Assembly: GCA_034190875.2 (NCBI GenBank) | Contig: CM067348.1 | Location: 3,010,963-3,074,962, forward strand | Reading direction: 5' to 3' | Source: Urechis unicinctus | Taxonomy: Eukaryota; Annelida; Polychaeta; Xenopneusta; Urechidae | Length of the DNA stretch: 64,000 nt | Part shown: positions 1-8,763 of the stretch, piece by piece | Numbering within the stretch: position 1 is the first letter of the stretch | How the letters are laid out: every line of letters starts with the position of its first letter | Translations under genes and position numbers: made by a program | The notes under the pieces: generated by a model | What the model saw: only the letters and a program-made list of their open reading frames with translations | The model's database searches: none | What the model was told of the DNA's origin: nothing

Positions 1-685
1 AACATGATCTTCATCTTGGTACCTACGTTCAACAGACACTCTTTCGTACATGCTTGCTATTGCGACCTTAACTGTAGCCTTAATGAAGTAAGGCTGTGAT
101 TGGGTATCTGTAGAACATTTGTATGACTGTCGTGGCTACACATCGCCAGGAATAGGATATATGGGTAACTGACAAATAAATATGCCTTCGAAGGTCAGAC
201 ATTCGTGCTTAGAAATATGACAGGCTTTGATGCTGATCATTCATGCTTGTACCATTTGTGTCTTACCTATCTAAACCAAGGCTTCGATCATCAGTGAGAG
301 CAGAGCTGCAATGTATATGGTTAATTTAGCGGTAACGTTGTAGCAATTAAATTGTAAGGCGCGTTTGATTCACTGATGGTAACACTTCGCGATTATGATT
401 CGATTGAAGTATTTAACCTTCATTACAAGGCTCATTACTACCTGCAATATAACGTTGACCTCGTTTCCATGAATAAATTTATACACCCCTGACGGAGACC
501 TTACCCTGAAGGCACATCACATGTCATCCACTTATTCATCCACTCGGTTCACTTATGTTCTATTTCATTCCCTCAGTGGTTTCAATATTTGTGCTCATTC
601 TCTTCAAAGACTGTAAATATATTTGTATTATAACGCTTCAAGTTGGCAATGGTAAGTGATATTTAAGCTTGTTATCAAAACTTAC
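1..685. other. Single-copy left flank, no gene assigned
   Basis: AT-rich sequence with no counterpart elsewhere in the window. No convincing coding segment is visible. A consensus minus-strand donor (GTAAGA) lies near 258-263 with an AG acceptor about 45 bases upstream of it on that strand, but the piece between is too short to judge. I see no repeats, tRNA or other RNA gene here. Confidence 0.4.
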
Positions 686-721
686 TTGGGCTTATATTCT
701 TATGTATTTGTATTGGTGGCT
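686..721 (-). CDS. Candidate 36-bp microexon
   Basis: On the minus strand a good acceptor (TTTTGTTTACAG) is followed 36 bases later by a perfect donor (GTAAGT). The segment between is open in one frame (PPIQIHKNISP). No function is implied. It may belong to a minus-strand gene whose other candidate exons lie at 950-1096 and 2231-2365, but 950-1096 already carries a stop, so this piece would need a different transcript form. Splice signals this good occur by chance in AT-rich DNA, so confidence is low. Confidence 0.15.
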
Positions 722-949
722 CTGTAAACAAAACTACCCATATAAACACAGGCGCAGAAGTTGGTGCAGATTGGTGGGACTGATCCGAAAGACATGGTGA
801 ATGACGTGATAAGCAGATACTCAAGTCTTGCATGCATTACATTCTCAGTGAATCATTTATTCAGAATATATATTACATAAACTATTAGAGTTTATGTGAC
901 ATGGGTAATTGGTTGAATTTAATTTGCATGATTTTAATATCATCTCCTT

Positions 950-1096
950 TTATTTAAATACATTTGTAGGCTGATGACAAATGATCGGTTGAGCTGTCTC
1001 AATATGAAAGGCTTCCGGTAAAACCAAGTGGGGTTCATCGACACAGCTTTGTGCTAGTTGACTAGTGATAAGAACCAAGCAAACGAATTGATGTTC
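950..1096 (-). CDS. Candidate terminal exon of a minus-strand gene
   Basis: A minus-strand acceptor (GGGATTTACCAG) opens in phase 0 into 48 codons ending in TAA. The stop overlaps a canonical AATAAA, and an ATTAAA lies a little further downstream. The product has no recognised domain. It contains DEPHL followed by PEAFHI, which resembles DEPHL and PGVVHI in the candidate exon at 51496-51717. Phase 0 entry matches phase 0 exit of the exon at 2231-2365, giving a consistent 3' end. Alternative: a chance open stretch. Confidence 0.3.
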   Translation of the reverse strand, partial: EHQFVCLVLITSQLAQSCVDEPHLVLPEAFHIETAQPIICHQPTNVFK

Positions 1097-2230
1097 CTGG
1101 TAAATCCCGAAGGGATATTTTCTCTTTATTTTACCGAATACAATTGACATGAGCGATCCCTATAACATATGTGTTCCAGAAAACATTCTGCAAAGCCACA
1201 CCAAACAGAGTCCATGGGGATAACCCTGATGAGAAATAAACTGAATAATGCCGCAAAATGCAAGTGGGATGGGTGTGTTATTTCGTTAGTTTGTTAATAC
1301 TTTGTGTTGTTGTTTATGTGTTAGGACCAATAAATATTTTTTATGCATCTCATATCATCTACATCTATGCTCATGTAACGAAGGAATGAACTCCAGTTAA
1401 TTGTGTTGATCAACTAAGTGGACTTTGATATTCTTGAATCGTTTTGTGACATCATGATTTACTTTCTAGTTCACTTTAAATATCCCTACGCTTTTCTAAA
1501 CTATAACTTGCCCTTATTATAATGTTATACCCAAAGACATGCTAATCTAATTAATAAGAAGGCTATGCGCACGCAGCCGCGTCGTTACATTCGTATCACT
1601 GTTGTCCGTCCTTTTGTTTCCCTAAAGCCGTAAAATGGGTACATCATGGCGTCATTGTTCAATATAAGACTTGTGCAGATATCAGTCGAATCTAACCTCA
1701 ACTTGTTAGGAAGCAAATTTGCATGACGTATATTGCTCACAGCACCGTAATGTCCAATACTAATGAGGTGGAAGCCAAGTCATCGTAATAACATCTCACT
1801 AGGCGTTTTGATGTTGGTATGATTTAATATCAAGTATGCGATGCTACAATGACCAGGTTAAGGGATTTGATAGATATTATTTATTCTTGCAATTCGCGTA
1901 ATATTTACAACTATGCGTCCGGTGCGGTTACTTTGCGTATTGTACTCGACGTACCAGCGGCTGGTCTATCTTTAAATTCGCATTGGTAATCATCAAGAGC
2001 CTGACCGTAGCCGTCGAAACTATTTCAATCTATTTAACATATTGAACTTTATTATATAGGCAATTCACACATCCGTTGGATGCCTTCGTAGTGAATTTAT
2101 ATATATCGTAGATCATAAAAACGTGTGCACTGATCGAGCAAACATGCAATTCAATCGGTCTGAAGATTTTAGAAAACGGCTGACAGCTTATAATGCAATG
2201 TCGGATGTCTAATTGGCCATCTTCACTCAC
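1097..2230. other. Likely intron or spacer
   Basis: About 1.1 kb of AT-rich single-copy sequence between two phase-compatible minus-strand candidate exons. It starts on the minus strand with GTGAGT (2225-2230) and ends with a pyrimidine-rich AG, as a spliceosomal intron would. I see no repeat, RNA gene or coding stretch in it. Confidence 0.3.
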
Positions 2231-2365
2231 ATATTGAATATTATTTGGTTTTACAGACGGCAATGTGCCCCTGTTTGTCATATATGCTGTCGCTGTTTTA
2301 TAGTAAGGAGGTTCATCCTCGCTGATTTCATAGTCGCCACCATTTTTGTTGTGTGACGTCACATA
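2231..2365 (-). CDS. Candidate exon: acidic, tyrosine-rich tail
   Basis: A minus-strand segment of 135 bp, phase 0 at both ends. A long pyrimidine-rich tract and TTAATAG precede it and a perfect GTGAGT donor follows. The 45 encoded residues include GGDYEISEDEPPYYK and ATAYMTNRG, with five tyrosines in acidic or polar settings including the first residue. Joined to the 33-bp candidate exon upstream the reading becomes DENYVTS. Clustered tyrosines in acidic context are common in cytoplasmic tails of membrane receptors; that assignment is inference. The frame stays open past the donor to 2030, so an unspliced reading is possible. Confidence 0.35.
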
Positions 2366-3120
2366 CTATTAACACGAAGCAATCATAATGATATAAAAGG
2401 GAGGGAAATAATAAATTGCGATACGAAATTAAATGAACGTCGTTAACTGTAACCGTCCGACGAGACCGTCAACTGGGCAGTTTTTTTATCAGTGTTTACA
2501 GCGGTGTTGTCTCGGAGAACCAGACTGTTTCGCGTTCTTCGGCGACTTTCAGATCCAACTTGGCTGCTGTATATCTGTTGCTGCGGTGATATCCGAAAGC
2601 AATACAGAGCGCCATATCCTTAAGCAACAATCAGCGAACTTTGACGACAAATTCCGTTATGCATATCAAGTGCAGAGTAAACAATAAATCATCGGGGGTA
2701 AGGCTTGAGCCTCTGACGTCACCAAAATGTGCGCTCCAACATAGCTGCGCCCGACGAAGAGACTCATACTATTCCCAAAGCTTATTAATTAATTATGGCT
2801 AAATAATAATCTCAAATCGGACACATTTCTCTCAACGGACCTATCTTCCACAGTTTTATAATATGTCACAACCGTATGAATTGCTTAGTTAGCATTTTAA
2901 TGCAAGCAAACACGCTCACTCACAAGCAGTGTTACACGTGCTGTATTCTTCAACAAGATCCACGAACATAGCTTCAACAGGCAATCCTTAGATGGGCATA
3001 TCGTGCGACTTGTCCCCTTTTAGAATGTACTTATGGTTGTCTAACACCTCACAATTAGTGAGCATGTTTCCCTCTAATTGTACCAAAGCGCCTCGAGCAA
3101 TGTTAAGAGGGCGCACTCAC
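2366..3120. other. Likely intron or spacer
   Basis: Single-copy AT-rich DNA between two candidate minus-strand exons. A plus-strand open frame of 84 codons (2433-2687, containing QRCCLGEPDCF) has no splice context or similarity I recognise and is not called as a gene. Confidence 0.3.
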
Positions 3121-3153
3121 GTTTTCATCCGACAAAATATGCAAGCACGCCAC
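3121..3153 (-). CDS. Candidate 33-bp phase-0 microexon
   Basis: Minus-strand acceptor GTGCTGTTCACAG, then VACLHILSDEN in phase 0, then a perfect GTGAGT donor. The frame can be read further upstream without a stop, giving a basic, cysteine-bearing stretch (INCKRRIDKAACC), so the exon may be longer. It splices in frame to the tyrosine-rich exon at 2231-2365. A competing frame (FKKADGIVDTTYREPP) is also open across this region but leaves the donor in phase 2, which would not fit the next exon. Confidence 0.25.
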
Positions 3154-4204
3154 CTGTGAACAGCACGCTGCTTTGTCAATGCGTCTCTTACAATTAATTT
3201 CGTGATTAATTCGGGGGGGAGGTGGGGTGGCTCCCGATACGTTGTGTCAACAATCCCATCAGCTTTCTTGAATCTATAGTAGCACCACCTGATGAGGTGC
3301 GCGTGTTTCACTCATTGGCATACTCCCATATAGCGTGTGAGCCCTTTTAGCGTAGCTCGTACGGTTCCAATTCGCCCTCTGCGATCATGTGCAAAAGCGA
3401 AATGAACCGATAACATGGTGTGACATTAGTGATCCTGTACATTTTAAGAGCATTAGATTGTCTTTAGCATGGCATTGCACCTCGATGGAAAAGATCGTCT
3501 TTCATATATGATCAGTTATCTATCATGTCGCAAATTGCATAGTCATAGAAAATGCCATTTGTTAATTAGATAAGTCTCGGCTGATTTGGCCAATCACGAG
3601 TGACATATAGTTGACCATGGCTATATATGCTGGAGATTTGAATATTTGGCGTCGCAAAGCAAATGTGATTTTTCCCACATTTCATAACAATGTACTCACC
3701 ACTGGAAACAAGATACGTGACTATCTGATTTAGGCTGATTCCAAATGCTTATAAACTGACGTGTTAAAACTGATAACTCTGCCCAGTGTATGCTATTGTA
3801 GCTTTAAGCTATTGACCACAGTTCAAAAGAAACTATCTGAAATAACAATGCAGGAATGTGTTTTACAATAAACGTTGATTTTCTGAATAAATTTCGTCAC
3901 TTGCAAGGAAACCAGTGTCCATATTGACAATAGCAGTAAGTTAAACACAATACGCCAAACAATCCACTTAACAACGCTGCTGTTACTGAAGGTGCACAGA
4001 ACATCTATTTTCTCCAGTTTTAATATCCTAGTCAGAACTCGTAGAGTAAATCACGTTGGCCAACAAATATCAAGTACCTGTTCGGGTGTTTGGATCGTCT
4101 GTATTAAGACATTATAGCATTCCACATTCTTCATTTCGACTTATACCAAGTAAACACATGAATGAAAACACCATCAACAATGTGAGCATAATCTCGGGCT
4201 GTAG
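3154..4204. other. Single-copy flank next to the array
   Basis: No firm gene. A perfect minus-strand donor (GTGAGT) lies at 3694-3699 but I could not define a convincing exon upstream of it. The last part (about 4120-4245, minus) is also open in a second frame containing DPHWHFLTTARDYAHIVDG, competing with the membrane-exon reading at 4205-4299. Confidence 0.3.
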
Positions 4205-4299
4205 TCAGGAAATGCCAATGTGGATCAAGAAGAAAATGGTAACAAGAACTGCAAATACACAATAACCAAATATTATGATGATTACCGCATTACTAATTT
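4205..4299 (-). CDS. Candidate transmembrane exon at array edge
   Basis: The minus strand shows a strong acceptor (CTTTTCTGTACACAG) followed by 30 codons and TGA. The peptide is almost wholly hydrophobic (VIIIIFGYCVFAVLVTIFFL), long enough for one membrane pass, with almost no tail after it. Entry is phase 1 (two bases complete a codon). Units 2 and 3 have the same acceptor and the same first 10 or so codons, but the array junction replaces the rest. So the first third is array sequence and the remainder is unique flank. Another frame of the same DNA is also open, which lowers confidence. Confidence 0.35.
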
Positions 4300-6221
4300 C
4301 TGTGTACAGAAAAGTAAGCTTGATATCAAGATAACCACGCGGCTACTTAAAGTTGCTAAGATGGCAACGCTATGATAACATGTAATAAATAAATCCATCC
4401 TGCACATAGCGTATCTGTGATGATGCGTTAAAAATAAGCAACGGCGCATCGGGTAACTAAAATTCCACTGTGCATCTGCCCACAATGCACTGTAACAGTA
4501 ATCATTACAATCAGTCAACGGGCAATAACTATTGAAAGGCTGCATAGACCTCAGGATGCCATGACAAGGAACCGATAGAGTAAGGTTTTTTTATGTGCTT
4601 TATTGAGGAAGTACAACATTTGCGTACATTACAGGGGAAGTAAACGCAAAGTTCTGTGTTGACACGCAGTCGTTGCTTCAGTCACCTCGGCTGTATATAT
4701 TCATGCTGATGACATACAGGAACTGTTGTGGCATAATATTTGATTTCAGTTGACAGTACCACTGTGGTTTATCATTAATAATGTGCTCGTAATACGCACT
4801 GTGCATGCCTGATATGTGGCCGGTATATGTTCATACATGCCGTGTAAGCTAATAAATGAGCTGTAGTGATCTCTTGTAGTAAGTTACTAATGGGTAACAC
4901 GCCAAGTTACAAATAAATGGGTAGAAGTCATGCTGGATGCTAAGCAACGCCATGCGGCGCAGCTTCCGAATATGAGTCACAATAATATAGTGCAGAATAC
5001 TACCATTCGCCTGTTTGAACGTTTGCAAGATAACAAAGATAATGACAATAATATTGTAACCCATTTGTAAGATTCTGTGACACGTGTAGATTATTGCGAA
5101 TCATGCAAGTGGATCAATAGTAAATTAAAAGTCCACGTCATCTGTTTTCATTAGATAGACTTAGAGTATCACATAGATTGTCGTCAGTCTTTTTTTTTAG
5201 CATGAATTAACTCAATTTCTCTTTATGATCGTAGTAGGAGCCGTACGCAAATACAGACCTCGGCCCTCAGCATGTCTATTCGCCGTAGATAGTTATGTTA
5301 TTTGAGGAGATTATATGCAATAATGCCTCCCGAAATCTCAGCAAATTCATCCGTCCATTATTTGCGTAATACATGTGAATTATGAAAGCAAGATGGCGGT
5401 GATTGAAATATTTCAGCGGTTCGTATAGGAAACAAGTGATTAGTGGGGTACATTATAACGCCTCTTGGGGTGTGTACCATATTACAGGTGAGCGGACTTG
5501 ATTGATGTATCCACCTATCCCATTCACACAGCGTAGAATCTGCTATTGTATCGTGCATCATAAAAGGGCAAAAATATTCGATTGTCTTAGCTTTCATAGA
5601 CAATAATGGTCATCAGCGTGTCGCTTTCATTTGCCGTTTTGAATTAGACGAAGCACAGGTTGATGCTGATACCTGCCACCTGGTCACCAAGCAACAAAGC
5701 TAATCGAGCGAATGGATGACTTGCGGTTGGAGAGCAGATGACATCTATCCGGGTCAAATCTCCTGATGTCATTGTGCTGATTTATAATGACTATATCCAC
5801 ATTTCTGCATTCGATGACATTCAAAAGCCAAACTGGGTTCGAGTGAGTAAAAGAGGATGTTTGGATTCAATCTATTAGCAGGTGGATACCTGTGCTATAT
5901 TTGTTACTCTTAAACAGGCAGCATCCGCTTACATTAAGGTTATGGTGGTGTTGGCGCTTGTAATGCATGGCAATGCTTGCCGATCCCGAGGTCACTCCGT
6001 GCTAGGAGCAACATTCAGGGTGATGTAGTTCAGGTGCGGTACTGCTAATGGAAAAATCGTGAGTGGTGATATATGGAAAGACTTAGATAATCTTAAGTAG
6101 ACTTAATGCAAACATGCATTGTCATATAGGAAGGTTTAAGAGACAGTGTTGCATTACATGACAATGTTCCAGTGGGGTACTGAGAGACATCGGTTGTATG
6201 GACCATGTCATATGAACCACC
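4300..6221. other. Block A, left part: no firm gene
   Basis: Contains the old A/C module (4330-4560) and minus-strand open stretches that differ between units. One at 5358-5603 contains ADSTLCEWDRWIHQSSPLTC but carries a stop in unit 2 and a one-base length change, so it is not called. A hydrophobic minus-strand opening with signal-peptide character (4849-5064, IIVIIFVILQTFKQANGS) is retained in unit 3 (59635-59898) but altered in unit 2. Confidence 0.35.
4330..4560 (-). repeat. Old module shared by blocks A and C (A copy, unit 1)
   Basis: This stretch and its unit 2 and 3 counterparts resemble 14650-14860 in block C. Shared words on the plus strand include AAGCAAC-GCGCA-CGGGTAA and TGCATC-GCC-A-AATGCAC. 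Translated on the minus strand both give a Y-P-[ML]-R-[RC]-C-[LF] core followed by R-Y-x-M-x-R-M. Divergence is far greater than between units, so this duplication predates the array. Confidence 0.6.
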
Positions 6222-6382
6222 TCATATCTCCCGTTGCTTGCTAAGCCAGTTTGACCATGCTGATAGGAATTGAATACAGCCTCTATCGCTTGTTTGTGAG
6301 CCGCTATTTCCAGTCGATGTCTTGTGACATACAATATTCACTGTTAATGCCGCTGCTGTAGCTAACAGACCGGCAATTGTGG
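6222..6382 (-). CDS. Candidate terminal exon with hydrophobic segment (unit 1)
   Basis: Minus-strand acceptor GCATTACACAG, phase 1 entry, 52 codons and TGA. It begins with a membrane-like segment (TIAGLLATAAALTVNIV) followed by a polar tail (CHKTSTGNSGSQTSDRGC) ending SKQREI. Units 1 and 3 keep the frame; unit 2 lacks one base in the tail. Differences between units here are only about 1.5 percent, lower than the surrounding sequence. A second frame of the same DNA (HNCRSVSYSSGINSEY) is also open in all three units, so the frame choice is uncertain. Confidence 0.35.
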
Positions 6383-8663
6383 CTGTGTAATGCTATCCAA
6401 TGGCGCAGAACTATCTGATGCAGGCTTACATTATGAAAGCATAGCAATGGACGAAGGGTTTGGATCAATGCAGTCCCATATTGCTTGCATTGACCTAAAC
6501 ATGGACTCCACGTGTCTTTTAACAACATGCTCATTGTTCTCTCTCCCTTTCGTTTCCTGCATCAGGGGGAGGTAGTGCTGGGCCGTTATGACTGACTAAA
6601 TATATAAATGTGGGACAACTTGCACAGACATGCTTATGCCTACTGAAGCATTTTGGAGCTATGGCATATCGTTTATTCCTTATTCACCGTCCACTAATGT
6701 GAGGGATTTAGACCACAATGGACAATGTGTAAACATGTTAATCATCTCTGTTGGCAACCGTGTGGTACATTGTGCTATTGTGGCAAGGTCGGTGGATGTG
6801 CCAATCGATGTTGCTTCACAACCGTTTGCTTTCATTGAAATAGCGCGCGATCAATAGTTTACTCTTACCACCATCAACTACCCTGATTCTAATTATCTTC
6901 ATTCGTTTCACTTATAAGCTTGGCATTATTACATAATATGCACTTAGACTGATACTCATGTCACTTCTCATCCATCAAAGACGGAACATAACACCTTCAC
7001 TTAGCCGTGTCTCATAACTTGTCACCGTCTTCACAAGACAACTCACAACGTTTGCATTTCATCGAGCTGCAATACACGACACCTTTTGCCGAATTGCATT
7101 GATTGATTTACATTTAGGCTTTCACATACAATACGATTATATGTAGGCAGCTCGGCAATGTGCACATAATTGGTAGCGTTGTTTCAGTGTATCTTTGTTA
7201 TATCAAATAAATTGGTTGCTTAGATTCCTTGATTAAACGACCTCAACATACTTTGGTTAATATGTATTCGCTCGAATAGCAGAACTGTCCGTGGTCAAAT
7301 ACGACGCAATAATTGGCAGACGGTGCCCTAGTGACCGCATATTTATCGGCGCCTGTCCCAGTCTAAATGGCGTCAGTTTCTATAATCACATGCGATATGA
7401 TTTGCACGTAAAAAGGTACGACATTAATCATCGACACGTCGGGTACCTCCAGCTGAGCAGGTGCTTGAAAATAGTGGTGCAAGAAAACCCAGAAATGCCC
7501 ATTGTGTTAATGTTAAACGTAATTGGGCGACAGGTGGCGCTGTCGGCTATGGTCACACATGATTACCGTCTGAAATGCGAGTCAGCCTTCTGTGAATATC
7601 TATCAGCTGCTTGACTAGTCTTTAGCCTAGCTCGGGTAGATTTCGCTAACACATTCACTAGCAAAGCTACTCTGGTCACCTTTTGATTGTTTGACGCTAT
7701 CAACGCACATCCATTTTTTTTGTTTCATTATTCGTTTAAGGCCTTAAAATGAACAAAGTTGCGTCTAGGTATCCTTCCTAGACCTCTCCTCGACATGACA
7801 AGTTCAAAATCATTTAGTTCTGCTGGCGCATGCCCAATACACTGTTTTAATTGCCAGGCGCGCCGTATGATATCAATCGAACAGCGGAACATCAGAAAAT
7901 ATAATGTCTCTACAAGGTGTTATGGAGATGTTCAGTGTGAAACATCAATCGCAACTGTTCAACTGATATCATCATGGGCGTCGTATGTTATGAAACAAGT
8001 TTCCTGGTTTCTATCTGTCACAGCGGAAGTCGATAATTGGCAAGTGCAGATATATTAGTAATTGTCCTTCGTTGTCAGTTCATGGTATCAATTAGTTAAA
8101 TAAATGAACTGCTTTTGGGATATATAGGCGAACCTCTTGAGCGAATTTAAATGAGCTGTTGCAATATCATTGTAGACTATTATTTTTACTTTGTTTGTAA
8201 ACCCATATGCATCGCAAGAAATCTTTACAGTTGTTAGACTTTCGGGAACTCATGAATCGCATGCAGCATGAAGAAATCTGAGATAGCGCTAACAGAAAGC
8301 AAACCTGCTATCAGTTGCTGGGACTGTTTTCATGCCAGGTGCGGCGATGTATAAAAAATGCATTGACAATCCCCTCACTCTCAAGTGCACATATGTATAT
8401 GAATTATTTTGTGAATTCTAGGCAAAGAACCCGGCGAAATATTGCGAATCTTAAAGCCGAAGCATTAGTCATTTTCAGCAGCCTGTTAATGTCACATATC
8501 AAGCTCGAAATTGTTATGGTACCTCGAACATATAGCACCTGATGTGACGTCTATGTATATCTCCTGTCTTAATAAAGGATATGATAGAGCGAAATCTAAA
8601 TTTGCTAACAACTTTGCCGCCTAATCTGATTTCTATTGGCCCTATGTCGTTGATTGCAGTGAT
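6383..8663. other. Block A, right part: conserved open stretches, no named gene
   Basis: Holds plus-strand open frames at 6630-6857 (starts MLMPTEAFWSYG), 7291-7614, 7759-8058 and 8315-8542. The first two are interrupted in unit 2. The last two have open counterparts in unit 3 (61917-62150 and 62425-62658) but with many amino-acid changes, arguing against strong purifying selection. None matches a family I know. A short minus-strand stretch at about 7000-7070 reads MKCKRC-LSCEDGDKL then stop, almost unchanged in unit 2 at about 28975-29040. Confidence 0.3.
7291..7614 (+). CDS. Open frame of unknown function, block A (unit 1)
   Basis: 107 codons without an ATG at the left edge (GTG VKYDAIIGRRCPSDR), so if real it is an internal or terminal exon. 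The second half (CLKIVVQENPEMPIVLMLN, then ALSAMVTHD) is almost unchanged in unit 2 (29351-29575), but unit 2 has a stop and a one-base change in the first half, and unit 3 has lost most of it by deletion. No domain recognised. May be relic coding sequence or chance. Confidence 0.2.
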   Translation: MVKYDAIIGRRCPSDRIFIGACPSLNGVSFYNHMRYDLHVKRYDINHRHVGYLQLSRCLKIVVQENPEMPIVLMLNVIGRQVALSAMVTHDYRLKCESAFCEYLSAA

Positions 8664-8763
8664 NNNNNNNNNNNNNNNNNNNNNNNNNNNNNNNNNNNNN
8701 NNNNNNNNNNNNNNNNNNNNNNNNNNNNNNNNNNNNNNNNNNNNNNNNNNNNNNNNNNNNNNN
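8664..8763. other. Assembly gap (100 N)
   Basis: A run of 100 N, the customary placeholder for a gap of unknown size. The left edge corresponds to about 63074 in unit 3 and the right edge to 34664 in unit 2. Adding the counterpart sequence (about 0.9 kb seen in unit 3 plus about 4.6 kb in unit 2) predicts about 5.5 kb missing, including a (TA)n tract like that at 30390-30577. Confidence 0.95.

Noticed and set aside
2433-2687. Plus-strand cysteine-bearing open frame in the left flank
   Set aside because: No splice context, no copy for comparison and no family resemblance; it lies between better minus-strand candidates.
5358-5603. Minus-strand frame with a start codon, 81 codons
   Set aside because: Units 2 and 3 carry length changes and unit 2 a stop, so it is probably a chance opening in unit 1.
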